Assembly (NCBI GenBank): GCA_947630585.1
Contig: CANRIE010000081.1
Location: 1-26,884 of the forward strand
Length of the DNA stretch: 26,884 nt
Source: an uncultured Bacilli bacterium
GTDB taxonomy: Bacteria; Bacillota_I; Bacilli_A; RF39; UBA660
Direction of reading: 5' to 3'
Shown: positions 18,801-24,663 of the stretch, in pieces
Numbering within the stretch: position 1 is the first letter of the stretch
Layout of the letters: every line of letters starts with the position of its first letter
Notes under the pieces: model-generated
Database searches by the model: none
Told to the model about the DNA's origin: nothing
Seen by the model: the letters and a program-made list of their open reading frames with translations, nothing else
Made by a program: the position numbers and the translations under genes

Positions 18801-20123
18801 CAAAATATTACTACTTTGGCTTGTATCTCCGCTAATAATAACGGTCTTTGTTGCTTTTACACCATTTGGTGTTGTTACCATGATATTTACTTTTCCTGGT
18901 GCTAATGCTGTAACATTACCTTCTGTATCAACACTAGCTATGTCATCATTGCTACTTTCCCATGTAACATTAGAAACAGTTGCTGCTTCATCGTATCTTG
19001 GAGATAAAATTTTATTTTCTCCAACCTTTAATTCTTCTATTCCATTATCAAAATATACATTAGTTGGATTAACTTCTTCATCAGTTACATCAACTGTTAA
19101 AGTTGCAATTAAATCATTTACAGTTCTTGCTGTTACTGTTGTTTGTCCGATTGCTACAGCTTGAACTAATCCATCTTTTACTGTTGCAACACTTGGATCA
19201 GATGAAATCCAAGTTACAACATCCTCAGTTACATCTGGTGGAAGTAACGTAAATCCGACTTTTCTTGATTCACCATATTTTAGTCTTAAATAATTATAAT
19301 CTAATTGTATTGCATATGGAAATACTAATTTCTTTCCATCTGGTGCATCAAAATAAACTCTTTTATTTTTACTATCAGTTACAATTACCTCACATTTGCT
19401 AACAGCATTTGAATCAGTTGTTCTTACTGTAATTGTTGCCATTCCATAGTCTACTGGGAATACTCTTCCGGTTGGATCTACAATAGCTACACTTTCATCA
19501 CTAGAATAAAACTCTAAATTGTGATCACTTGCATCATATGGTTCTAGTGTTACTTTTATTAATTGTGATTTGCTTTCATTGCTTAAATCAAATACTATTC
19601 TTTCACTACTTAATTGAATATTTTCAACCGGAACTTTTGTTGTTGTTACTGTCAAGGTACTGCTTTCAATTATTTCATCAGTTTCACTTGACCTTATTAT
19701 AATATTTACAGTTCCTTCTTTTAATGGTGTTACATATCCTGTATATGGATTAACATCAGCTATTGTTGGATCGCTACTTTCGTAAACGACATTTTTAGCT
19801 GTTGTTTTTTCAGGATATATTTGATAGTCATATTGATATTCTCTTCCTCTTTTTACACCTACAGTACTCGTATTTAAAAGTATTGCTTTAGGTTTTACAC
19901 CTTCTATTTTTATAATACCAGTATAAACAAGTGCAAAACCACCAAGGGATATTACAACTAAAACTGCTATTACTATCATAACAATTTTTAATGTCTTTTT
20001 ACCCTTAGGCTTAGAATTATTATAATTTTCTCCATTTACCATATCTTTCTTTTGGTAATTAGAAGTATTTTTCTGATAATTTCCATAAACATTATCAGTT
20101 TGATTATTATTTTGACTTTGCAT
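12870..20123 (-). CDS. Giant BIG2 surface protein with three lectin-like heads carrying two DGR-type variable regions
   Basis: The product is 2417 aa. The start is set by an AGGAGGAG site 4 nt before the ATG. The N-terminus is hydrophilic, with a membrane helix at about 45-67, followed by BIG2-type Ig-like modules, a Pro/Thr/Glu-rich linker (about 745-783), a Cys module (about 885-925), a Ser/Gly/Thr linker (about 945-988), more Ig modules and a Cys-rich module (about 1458-1566). Up to here it parallels its two neighbours. The remainder is unique: a Pro/Glu linker and three DUF6273/C-type-lectin-like domains (about 1611-1817, 1825-2035, 2070-2417), each ending in GVRPS(I/L)NLKS. Residues 1767-1790 and 1986-2009 lie in two near-identical DNA cassettes that differ mainly at exposed Asn/Tyr/Ser-type codons, as in variable proteins of diversity-generating retroelements. 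The third domain lacks such a cassette. The protein is inferred to be a long stalk presenting hypervariable ligand-binding tips. DUF6273 is assigned from memory of the WWL...GVRP pattern. Confidence 0.9.
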   Translation of the reverse strand: MQSQNNNQTDNVYGNYQKNTSNYQKKDMVNGENYNNSKPKGKKTLKIVMIVIAVLVVISLGGFALVYTGIIKIEGVKPKAILLNTSTVGVKRGREYQYDYQIYPEKTTAKNVVYESSDPTIADVNPYTGYVTPLKEGTVNIIIRSSETDEIIESSTLTVTTTKVPVENIQLSSERIVFDLSNESKSQLIKVTLEPYDASDHNLEFYSSDESVAIVDPTGRVFPVDYGMATITVRTTDSNAVSKCEVIVTDSKNKRVYFDAPDGKKLVFPYAIQLDYNYLRLKYGESRKVGFTLLPPDVTEDVVTWISSDPSVATVKDGLVQAVAIGQTTVTARTVNDLIATLTVDVTDEEVNPTNVYFDNGIEELKVGENKILSPRYDEAATVSNVTWESSNDDIASVDTEGNVTALAPGKVNIMVTTPNGVKATKTVIISGDTSQSSNILQIDEAKINLETGESKEIEIATETRENNFIYKSSNEQVATVSERGIVYGVNPGTAVINVTAAGGLSADVDVVVSNVSPVKILLAGNPNIDVGETQELVVDVLPNNATNKNIEWSSSNTKVLTVENGTVKGIASGTATITAKIGNLYNSLTLNVGKKSGKGMANKIADEEETEELVTNPTLNDTEKENLKKILLEYKYNEAGKLLFILDLDKYGLTDYVDLEKTSFKIYKADSTFSKIEIGKMTDEEIESVGINLNSFYLDFTGYGTFGIETTVYLKNGETITLNKTKAIIQEIPVDGLQPVQVSEYTEETTTPETPENPTTPETPSTPTTPETPETPSTTPATEEINYAPTVSIRLLKGNTARNFFSKYSEQVSRVKDWRSSNSSIARVSTNGIVTAVNLGRTKITGHYERYTFTINIMVTSNKTTTTSSTPIKATTKVTLKTGTCLSLCASSQLKGRTNINKNLSKCPSSKPYYIDAINKEYYYTCTVGNRETTYRGVSIAQNYGTSTGTSTSSGSTGSSATTGGSGSTGSSGTTGSSGTSTTTTSSISNALRFNYSNGAKVKSGATLNIRITNWDSLRLKSLTYKSTGTSTSKTIKNDTFTIKVPTNIDNNKNFKIYFQGVVERGTTAKTLASISGSLVLIVQKEPEIKRITCNALNLQVGSKGSLTCRALYSDNQFKVINDTKITISNTKIATIDAKTQVVTALKAGKTTANITYKNLKTTASITVTGGPIYTSLSLSLNKTNGKESNEIEIGEDASISYTAKGKNISATNGLNVSYTTNSDIISLDGNIINAKATGSATITAKYVNSAGKTLTATLDLKVVKEGTLMPKLSSIACSDLTIQKGEKQKLNCQTFNSNNEVTSLRNPFYSVPDDFSSIISIDADGVVTALKEGKAGVNVGSSDGTTTVNVTVIPKEEDDTQNLTVKSIKLSLSSNSISVGSHTNASYLITYSNGKTSTTNSKVKIVSSNTSVVAVSETILSGKKIGTSTISAVYDDGKTTITSNKISLSVANLKTCYRYKSVTSKTPACKTGTVALGDKTKCYKQVLGVSNSTTCKYPNGKKASNRVWSSGKCYTLSYTRTATSTTASNYIYTDSITKAKQNVFTSSKDTFKNCRNTCSASACAQTNKPSQTTPETPDEPEEPEKPSYTTAAQNVLDKAKAAEANTKVCSKSPIIEDDDGTIYFSGTNDCVNFNYVWYSGKLWRITAINPDGTMKLITQDEITAISWGENTTYKNSWIYQWLNEDFKDTLYNYSNIIVTNSKWNATADGNKTPVRPPTDKSATMVTGDVGLLNAYEYYQSYKNLGDYLNGYLNIKYYWWLITPYSSSLVRFVYYNGYLYYDSSSSSANGVRPSINLKSTITLNGQGTKSNPYTISGDKATGKTNDKINTRLSGEYVKVDDKVYRIVGIENGTTKLTSVDYVRDEGNTVLTKSFESNSSNWADSVKSGNNDYWGYYLNNTWLTSELQKYITEGTYYLGQYGYPGVSYKNTICSASNTTKTTSSCKKTTSTWTGLVGLPRVGEMFSAQLGNGYSSSKDMWLITPYNSSYVWYVYNFGSLLNNSPSSNAYGVRPSINLKSTVYITGGSGTESSPYTVGVPGASSSSTDNQGSSSGSTGNQGGSGTTTNNTANSVLKDTIGKTGGIIGVTTDGKKTTSKNASNIREYRYSGTGVNNYVYFNCEEGKPQNETNCEKWRIVGVFKDESGNEHLKIVRNNVLTNDMFPTSYSKNGVTYNIQKSGSDTAYWNKKTSGKQNNDWTTSGLQYWLNGGKDVETKTPSAGYMSYLSKTAKNMIEDKTKYYLGAGTYYDSGTNGGSSTLSGIKDTPNEAYKYERATECSGGKGPSTNSNNNAIIKNQTCRVWENNPSTWEGSVALLYSSDYGYSADSKYWTTKLGHGSFNGTASNSSWLSTANHKSYEWLLAPSANIFNGVAYWGPSGDLNTYFVSYNFGVRPSLNLKSQIKIVGGDGTENNCYNLSI
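14080..14187 (-). repeat. DGR-type variable region A (second lectin-like domain)
   Basis: This 108-bp cassette is paired with 14737-14844. Its 3' anchor in coding sense is GGGGTTCGCCCATCTAT (14080-14096) and its 5' anchor is at 14168-14187; both are identical in the two copies. The core codes residues 1986-2009 (14097-14168) and differs from the other copy at 18 of 72 bases, 16 of which change the protein. Codons are TAC, AAC, GTG, TCG, GCG and GGC, unlike the TAT/AAT/GTT/TCA usage around it. The GC-rich 3' anchor is where a DGR would place its initiation of mutagenic homology; that last step is inference. Confidence 0.75.
14737..14844 (-). repeat. DGR-type variable region B (first lectin-like domain)
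   Basis: This is the partner of 14080-14187, with the same 17-base 3' anchor (14737-14753) and the same 20-base 5' anchor (14825-14844). The core (14754-14825) codes residues 1767-1790. Relative to copy A, the amino acids change at 13 of 24 positions (for example Y/L, W/R, N/Y, F/N, L/Y, P/S) while GTG, GGC, CTG, TCG and GCG codons stay fixed. Every difference can be derived from an A in a shared template. It sits 657 bp from copy A in the same reading frame. Confidence 0.75.
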
Positions 20124-20146
20124 TTTCTCCTCCTATTATCATCATA

Positions 20147-20198
20147 ATCTTATCATATTATCATTTTTTATTCAAGATAATTTACAAATTTTTTTCAA
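20147..20198 (-). promoter_or_regulatory. Promoter block of the 2417-aa gene, shared with its paralog
   Basis: Minus strand TTGAAT (20170-20175), 17-nt spacer, TAAGAT (20147-20152). The spacer holds TGATAATATG, so GATAAT is an alternative -10. The 52-bp block is about 88% identical to 12737-12788 although the leaders between block and ATG differ. This points to common control of the two genes, or to a duplication that carried the promoter along. Confidence 0.55.
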
Positions 20199-20214
20199 AT
20201 TCTCAAAAATTATC

Positions 20215-20243
20215 TTCCAAAAAGTAAATTTCTATAGTATAAT
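20215..20243 (+). promoter_or_regulatory. Predicted promoter of the PilB/GspE-like gene
   Basis: A perfect TATAAT (20238-20243) lies 17 nt after a weak TTCCAA (20215-20220). It is divergent from the giant surface-protein promoter, so the 147-nt gap at 20124-20270 carries both control regions. An AGGAAGGTG site (20255-20263) precedes the ATG at 20271. Confidence 0.45.
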
Positions 20244-20270
20244 ATTTTAAGAATAGGAAGGTGTAGCGAA

Positions 20271-21626
20271 ATGGTCGAATATGATTTTAAGAATGATGAG
20301 ATTGCTAATATCGTCAATAATATAATCATTTATGCTGTTAGTAAACGTGCTAGTGATATTCATTTTGACCCTTGTGAACAAGGATTAAAAGTAAGACTTC
20401 GAATCGATGGTGTTTTACAAGATCATGCTATTGTTCCTATTGCTTATCAAAAGAATTTAGCAACGAGAATTAAATTAATTTCTAATATGAATATAACTGA
20501 ATCAAGATTACCACAAGATGGTGCTATCAAAGATACTATCAATGGAATTGACCTTGATATGCGTGTTTCATCTTTAAATACTAATTTAGGTGAAAAAATC
20601 GTTATTCGTATCTTAGACTATTCAAAAAGTGCTGAAGGATTAGAATCCCTTGGATTTACTGAACGCAATTTAGTTAAAATTAAAAAAATGATTGAAGTTC
20701 CAAATGGAATTATTCTTGTAACTGGTGCAACTGGTAGTGGTAAATCAACAACTGTTTATACAATGCTTCAATACTTAAATCGTGAAGAAACTAATATAAT
20801 TACTGTTGAAGACCCCATAGAAATGAACATTGAAGGTATTAATCAAGTTCAAGTTAATAGTGAAATTGGCCTTACCTTCGGTCGTGTTTTAAGAAGTATT
20901 TTAAGACAAGACCCAAATATTATTCTAATTGGAGAAATTCGTGACTCAGAAACTGCCCAAATTGCGGTTCGAGCATCAATCACGGGGCACTTAGTTTTTT
21001 CAACAGTTCACACGAATAACTCTCTATCAACTATTGAACGTATGCTTGATATGAATGTTGAACGTTATCTTTTATCAAGTGCCCTAACTGGAATTGTTTC
21101 TCAAAAATTAGCCAGAAAACTTTGTCCACATTGTCGTAAAAAACGTCCTACTACCTCTTACGAAAAAGTTGTTTTTAAAGAAATACTTGGAAAAGACGTT
21201 GCTGAAATTGATGATGTAAATGGCCATTGTGATAATTGCCGAAATGGCTACTATGGCCGAATTGCTATTCAAGAAGTTTTATTAATTGATGAAGAAATTA
21301 GAAATGCTATTAATGACCCTACTATGTCAAGAGAAAAACTAAGGGAACTTGTTTATACAAGAGATGTTACTACCCTTCTTCAAGATGGCCTTGGAAAAGT
21401 TCTTGATGGTATAACTACTTTTGAAGAAATTTATAAAAATATTGCTATTGATAATGATTTAGATGAAAAATATGGAGAATATAGTAATAGTAATACTAAA
21501 ACTGATGATAATCCTGAAGATACAGTTCTTGAAATAACTCCAAGTAGTGATGCTGAAGTTATTGATAGTATTACTCCTGATAACAGTCCTGATATTATTA
21601 CTAATGATATTGAAGATGTTATTTAA
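20271..21626 (+). CDS. PilB/GspE-family secretion or type IV pilus assembly ATPase
   Basis: This 451-aa cytoplasmic hexameric-type ATPase belongs to the family that powers pilin or pseudopilin assembly. Visible elements are the N2-type domain with ASDIHFDP...RLRIDGVL (27-48), Walker A GATGSGKST (152-160), the Asp box ITVEDPIE (177-184), Walker B IILIGEIRD (217-225), the His box GHLVFSTVHTNN (239-250), and a zinc tetracysteine formed by C285, C288, C320 and C323. The tetracysteine favours the PilB/GspE branch over PilT. The N-terminal MshEN-type domain of full-length PilB/GspE is absent, so the protein starts almost directly at the catalytic part, as in ComGA. After about residue 395 there is an acidic, low-complexity tail (Asp/Asn/Ser/Pro) not typical of the family. 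No pilin, prepilin peptidase or PilC/GspF gene lies beside it here. The stop overlaps the convergent yunB-like gene by 4 nt. Confidence 0.9.
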   Translation: MVEYDFKNDEIANIVNNIIIYAVSKRASDIHFDPCEQGLKVRLRIDGVLQDHAIVPIAYQKNLATRIKLISNMNITESRLPQDGAIKDTINGIDLDMRVSSLNTNLGEKIVIRILDYSKSAEGLESLGFTERNLVKIKKMIEVPNGIILVTGATGSGKSTTVYTMLQYLNREETNIITVEDPIEMNIEGINQVQVNSEIGLTFGRVLRSILRQDPNIILIGEIRDSETAQIAVRASITGHLVFSTVHTNNSLSTIERMLDMNVERYLLSSALTGIVSQKLARKLCPHCRKKRPTTSYEKVVFKEILGKDVAEIDDVNGHCDNCRNGYYGRIAIQEVLLIDEEIRNAINDPTMSREKLRELVYTRDVTTLLQDGLGKVLDGITTFEEIYKNIAIDNDLDEKYGEYSNSNTKTDDNPEDTVLEITPSSDAEVIDSITPDNSPDIITNDIEDVI

Positions 21627-22282
21627 TGATTTAACCCGCCTAGATAATAGTCAGGAACAACTCCTTGAATTATTTTCATAGAAAGAGGCGTTTTTACAAC
21701 CACTTCCATATCACTTGCTGCAAGTGGTAAAATCATTTTTATATTAACATTAACATTAATAAATATTTCAATTAAAGAATTATTAATCCCATATTCACTA
21801 ACCTTAGTTTCAATATTAGGGTTAACAGAACTTATTAATTCCATTTTAATAGGAATCTTAGGTCCTAAATTATTTAAAAATGTTGAATTAAAAATAACTC
21901 CACTTGGTATATAAAAGATATTATTTGGAATATTAAATTTCTTTAAAGTTTCTAAATCTTGTTCACTAACTAATTTAATATTATCATAAATAGTTAAAGA
22001 AATACTTGATAAAACCCGGTTTAATATAACAGGATCAAAATCAACCATTGTCATATTAGTATTGTTATCATTTTTAATAATAAATAAATTATCTAAATTA
22101 TTAGTAATTAAATCATCAGTAATTGATTTATTAATAACAGTTGTTGCTAATCTTTTAAGTTCACTTCCCGCGTAATTCATATAAATAGGCATTACTTTAT
22201 AACTTATAATACATAAAACTATTATACTAAATATAAAGATAAAGATTAAAGTTATAAATAATTTTATAAATTTATTTTTCAT
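21623..22282 (-). CDS. yunB: YunB-like sporulation protein
   Basis: The product is 219 aa. An N-terminal membrane helix (about 8-30) is followed by an extracytoplasmic domain. The pattern matches the Bacillus YunB family: a helix with LKRLATTVINKSI, then VDFDPVILNRVLSSI, then IPSGVIFNSTFLNNLGPKIP, an ETKVSEYGINNSLIEIFINV strand block, and the ending VPDYYLGGLN. Length is close to, or slightly shorter than, the usual family length. In Bacillus subtilis yunB is a mother-cell (SigE) gene required for normal sporulation; its biochemical role is unknown. Here it is convergent with the PilB/GspE-like gene and divergent from the 40-aa ORF. The ribosome binding site is weak and I see no convincing SigE promoter. 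The family call rests on recognition of conserved blocks by eye. Confidence 0.8.
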   Translation of the reverse strand: MKNKFIKLFITLIFIFIFSIIVLCIISYKVMPIYMNYAGSELKRLATTVINKSITDDLITNNLDNLFIIKNDNNTNMTMVDFDPVILNRVLSSISLTIYDNIKLVSEQDLETLKKFNIPNNIFYIPSGVIFNSTFLNNLGPKIPIKMELISSVNPNIETKVSEYGINNSLIEIFINVNVNIKMILPLAASDMEVVVKTPLSMKIIQGVVPDYYLGGLNH

Positions 22283-22307
22283 ATCTACAAAAATTATATA
22301 AATTTGA

Positions 22308-22336
22308 TTTACAAATTATGTTTTTTTTGATATACT
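22308..22336 (+). promoter_or_regulatory. Predicted sigma-A promoter of the 40-aa / 590-aa operon
   Basis: TTTACA (22308-22313), exactly 17 nt, TATACT (22331-22336), followed 12 nt later by an AGAGGTG ribosome binding site (22349-22355). It lies in the divergent gap with the yunB-like gene and is one of the best promoters in the window. Confidence 0.6.
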
Positions 22337-22360
22337 TAATTATAGAATAGAGGTGCATTT

Positions 22361-22483
22361 ATGGAAAAAATAAACGAAATATTAAATGAAATTGAATTAG
22401 AAAGTTTAAATATTAAAGACTTTGCTATTTTACTTGATATTATAAATAGCTTAAAAACAAATGATAATGTTGAGGTGATATAA
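22361..22483 (+). CDS. Small acidic 40-aa protein, translationally coupled to the next gene
   Basis: ATG at 22361 has an AGAGGTG site 5 nt upstream, and the stop TAA (22481-22483) overlaps the ATG of the 590-aa gene (22483-22485) by one base. The 40-residue peptide begins MEKINEILNEIELESLN and is predicted to be largely helical and acidic. The coupling, promoter position and ribosome binding site argue that it is translated. I do not recognise a family. It may be a partner of the downstream protein or simply a coupling leader. Confidence 0.6.
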   Translation: MEKINEILNEIELESLNIKDFAILLDIINSLKTNDNVEVI

Positions 22484-24255
22484 TGGATAATTTTAATAAT
22501 AAATTAATTGATCAAATATTTAAACTTTTAGCACCTCTTAGGACTTTTTATAAAGATGATGTTGAAAAAGTTACTAATGATTTATTAAATAATGATACTA
22601 AAAGTTTTCAAGAATTTGTAAATAAATATTATGCTAATGTTGCTAATACTAAATATTTTAGTGATATAGTTAAAAATTTAGTTAATAATTCTTTAATATC
22701 TAATTCTTTTTTAGATAAAATAATTGTAAATAATTCAATTAAAGTTGCAAGTGTTAAACCTCTTAATGTAAAAGTTACAACACTTAATTTAATTAAACAA
22801 AATAGAGATTTAAAGAAATTAGATTTAACTAAATATCCTGTTAGTTTAGTAAGTGATACTAAAGATAAGGGAGAACTCGAAATAACACCTAATTATAATG
22901 TAGAACCAGAGTTTGATTTACCTCTTAATAATCAAGGGACTGAATTACCTGATTTTAATGATTTAGATAATATTCCAGCAATTGAAATTACTCCTACTAA
23001 TGAAACTAATATAGATAATAATAATTTTGAAATTCCTATTTCAAATAATCTAAATCAAGAAAATAGTATTAATAATGAACCTAATCTAGATGATAACAAC
23101 TTTGAAATTCCTATTTCTAATAGCTTAAATCAAGAAAATAGTATTAATAATGATGCTAATCTAGATGATAATAAATTTGAAATTCCTATTTCTAATAACT
23201 TAAATCAAGAAAATGATATTAATAAGGAGACTACTTTAGATAGTAATAATTTTGATTCTGATGATAGTCTTAAAAATACAACTCAGTTTGGGCAATTATT
23301 AAGTTTTCCTATTGATTTAGAGCAAGCTAAAGATACTTCTGATATATTAAATAAAGAGGAAATCAATTCTAATGTTCATGAATATACAATAGCTGCTCCA
23401 TCAAAAACTGAAGATGAAATAAGAGATGAAATAGAAGAAAAAGTTCGCGTTGAAGTTAAAGAAGAACTAAGGGATGAAGTAAGGGACTCTGTTAAAAATG
23501 AAGTTAAGGAAGAAGTTAAAGAAGAGGTTCGAAATGAAGTTAGGGATTCTGTACGGAATGAAGTTAAAGAGGAACTAAGAGATGAGGTTCGTGACTCTGT
23601 TAAAAATGAAGTTAAGGAAGAAGTCAAAGAAGAAGTTAGAAATGAAGTAAGAGATTCCGTTCGGGATGAAGTGAAAGAAGAACTAAGAGATGAAGTTCGT
23701 AACTCTGTTAAAAACGAGGTTAAGGAAGAAGTCAAAGAGGAAGTTCGAAATGAAGTAAGGGCATCTGTTCGGAATGAAGTTAAAGAAGAACTTCGAAACG
23801 AAGTCAGGGCTTCTGTTAAAAACGAAGTTAAGGAAGAAGTTAAAGAAGAGGTTCGAGCATCAGTTAGAAGCGAAGTGAAAGCGGAAGTTGAACAAGAACT
23901 AAGAAATCAAGTTTTAGCTCGAGTTCGGGAAGAGACTAAACAAAATATTTTAAAACTTCAAAATGATTATATGAATAATGCTTCTGAGTTTATTAAGAAC
24001 TTAGATAGTAAAAGTGCTGAAGAAATTTATACTTCCTTAAGATTCTTAAATGATTTAAGATATATGAGTCATTGTATTATGCATCTTAGTCCTAAAACTC
24101 TTGAAAGATTATATTCCTATATTGAAACTAAATTACATTCTAACTCAAGAGAATTCATGGATACAATAATTGAAAAGCGTATTAAAGAAATTATTCCTCC
24201 TAATTTAAGTTATGAAGTTGATGATAAGATCAACAATTTTAAGAAAAATGCTTAA
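22483..24255 (+). CDS. 590-aa protein with Asn-rich repeats and a long 4-residue-period charged helix
   Basis: The family is not recognised. Residues 1-125 look like a small helical, Lys/Asn-rich domain. Residues about 181-255 contain three 25-aa Asn-rich repeats (unit contains FEIPISNNLNQEN). Residues about 303-490 form an extended helix built of 36-aa units in which Val or Leu recurs every fourth residue, flanked by alternating Glu and Lys/Arg (EVKEEVKEEVRNEVRDSVRN). The C-terminal 90 residues are again globular and helical, with two Cys/His-containing turns (MSHCIMH). No signal peptide or membrane segment is seen, so it is probably cytoplasmic. It is translated from a GAGGTG site inside the 40-aa ORF and followed by a terminator. 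It could be a structural or scaffolding protein; that is inference only. Confidence 0.8.
   Translation: MDNFNNKLIDQIFKLLAPLRTFYKDDVEKVTNDLLNNDTKSFQEFVNKYYANVANTKYFSDIVKNLVNNSLISNSFLDKIIVNNSIKVASVKPLNVKVTTLNLIKQNRDLKKLDLTKYPVSLVSDTKDKGELEITPNYNVEPEFDLPLNNQGTELPDFNDLDNIPAIEITPTNETNIDNNNFEIPISNNLNQENSINNEPNLDDNNFEIPISNSLNQENSINNDANLDDNKFEIPISNNLNQENDINKETTLDSNNFDSDDSLKNTTQFGQLLSFPIDLEQAKDTSDILNKEEINSNVHEYTIAAPSKTEDEIRDEIEEKVRVEVKEELRDEVRDSVKNEVKEEVKEEVRNEVRDSVRNEVKEELRDEVRDSVKNEVKEEVKEEVRNEVRDSVRDEVKEELRDEVRNSVKNEVKEEVKEEVRNEVRASVRNEVKEELRNEVRASVKNEVKEEVKEEVRASVRSEVKAEVEQELRNQVLARVREETKQNILKLQNDYMNNASEFIKNLDSKSAEEIYTSLRFLNDLRYMSHCIMHLSPKTLERLYSYIETKLHSNSREFMDTIIEKRIKEIIPPNLSYEVDDKINNFKKNA
23023..23247 (+). 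repeat. Three tandem 75-bp coding repeats
   Basis: Units start at 23023, 23098 and 23173, each coding 25 residues (N/K-FEIPISN-x-LNQEN...). The third unit is more diverged at its end. All are in frame, so copy number can change without a frameshift. Confidence 0.85.
23452..23883 (+). repeat. Tandem 108-bp coding repeats of a charged helix
   Basis: Units begin at 23452, 23560, 23668 and 23776 and code 36 residues each, that is nine 4-residue steps. The first three are complete; the fourth has lost one 4-residue step and drifts into diverged sequence. Within each unit the 12-bp step (GAA-GTT-AAA-GAA-like) is itself repeated. Confidence 0.85.
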
Positions 24256-24270
24256 TTGGCATTTTTTTTA
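24244..24270 (+). terminator. Intrinsic terminator of the 590-aa gene
   Basis: AAAAATGC (24244-24251) pairs with GCATTTTT (24259-24266) around a 7-nt loop, followed by more T. The stem overlaps the stop codon of the gene. The next gene is likely to be expressed by read-through or from its own promoter in the short gap. Confidence 0.65.
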
Positions 24271-24300
24271 ATTTTACTAATAAAATTAAATGAGGTGGCT

Positions 24301-24657
24301 ATGCAAAAAACTATTATTAAATATTTAAAGGGATTTTTAGTCTTTCTTGTTCCCTTTTTAACTCTTTTATTAATTACAAGTATTCTTTATTATTTTGATA
24401 TTTTAAATAATCAAGTAATTAAGTATTTTAAAATTGTTATTATCTTATTATCAGCTTTTAGTAGTGGTTTTTATATAGGAATGAAAAGTACTAGTAAAGG
24501 TTATTTAAGTGGCTTAAAGTTAAGTAGTGGAATCACTCTCCTCTTCTTACTCATTAATCTTTTAACTAAGGGATTTAAATGGTATCATTTAGTTTATTAT
24601 TTGATTATTATTGTAACGACATCCTTAGGTTCGATGCTTGGAATTAACAAAAAATAA
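24301..24657 (+). CDS. YrzE-like DUF3792 (TIGR04086-type) membrane protein
   Basis: The product is 118 aa from the ATG at 24301, which has a GAGGTGG site just upstream; the longer frame from a TTG at 24256 would start inside the preceding terminator. Four hydrophobic segments fill the chain (about 9-30, 38-58, 71-86 and 91-111). The central 'FYIGMKSTSKGYLSGLKL' loop, with a Gly-rich turn ahead of the third helix, and the GSMLGIN ending resemble the small DUF3792/TIGR04086 family of Firmicute membrane proteins (B. subtilis YrzE). Function is unknown. The family call is by eye and moderate. Confidence 0.65.
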   Translation: MQKTIIKYLKGFLVFLVPFLTLLLITSILYYFDILNNQVIKYFKIVIILLSAFSSGFYIGMKSTSKGYLSGLKLSSGITLLFLLINLLTKGFKWYHLVYYLIIIVTTSLGSMLGINKK

Positions 24658-24663
24658 TAAAAT

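Noticed and set aside
18715..19164. Open frame of 149 codons on the plus strand
   Set aside because: It is antisense to conserved Ig-like modules and arises from their repetitive Val/Thr/Ser codons; it has no ribosome binding site or recognisable domain.
22283..22340. SigE-type promoter for the yunB-like gene
   Set aside because: A CATAATTT word is present on the minus strand but no -35 element lies at a suitable distance.
23376..23735. Ser/Thr-rich 119-codon minus-strand frame
   Set aside because: It is the antisense shadow of the charged helical repeats.
23023..23883. CRISPR array
   Set aside because: The 75-bp and 108-bp periodicities are whole-codon coding repeats without unique spacers.
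24256..24300. TTG-initiated longer form of the DUF3792-like protein
   Set aside because: It starts inside the terminator hairpin of the preceding gene and has no ribosome binding site; the ATG at 24301 has GAGGTGG upstream.
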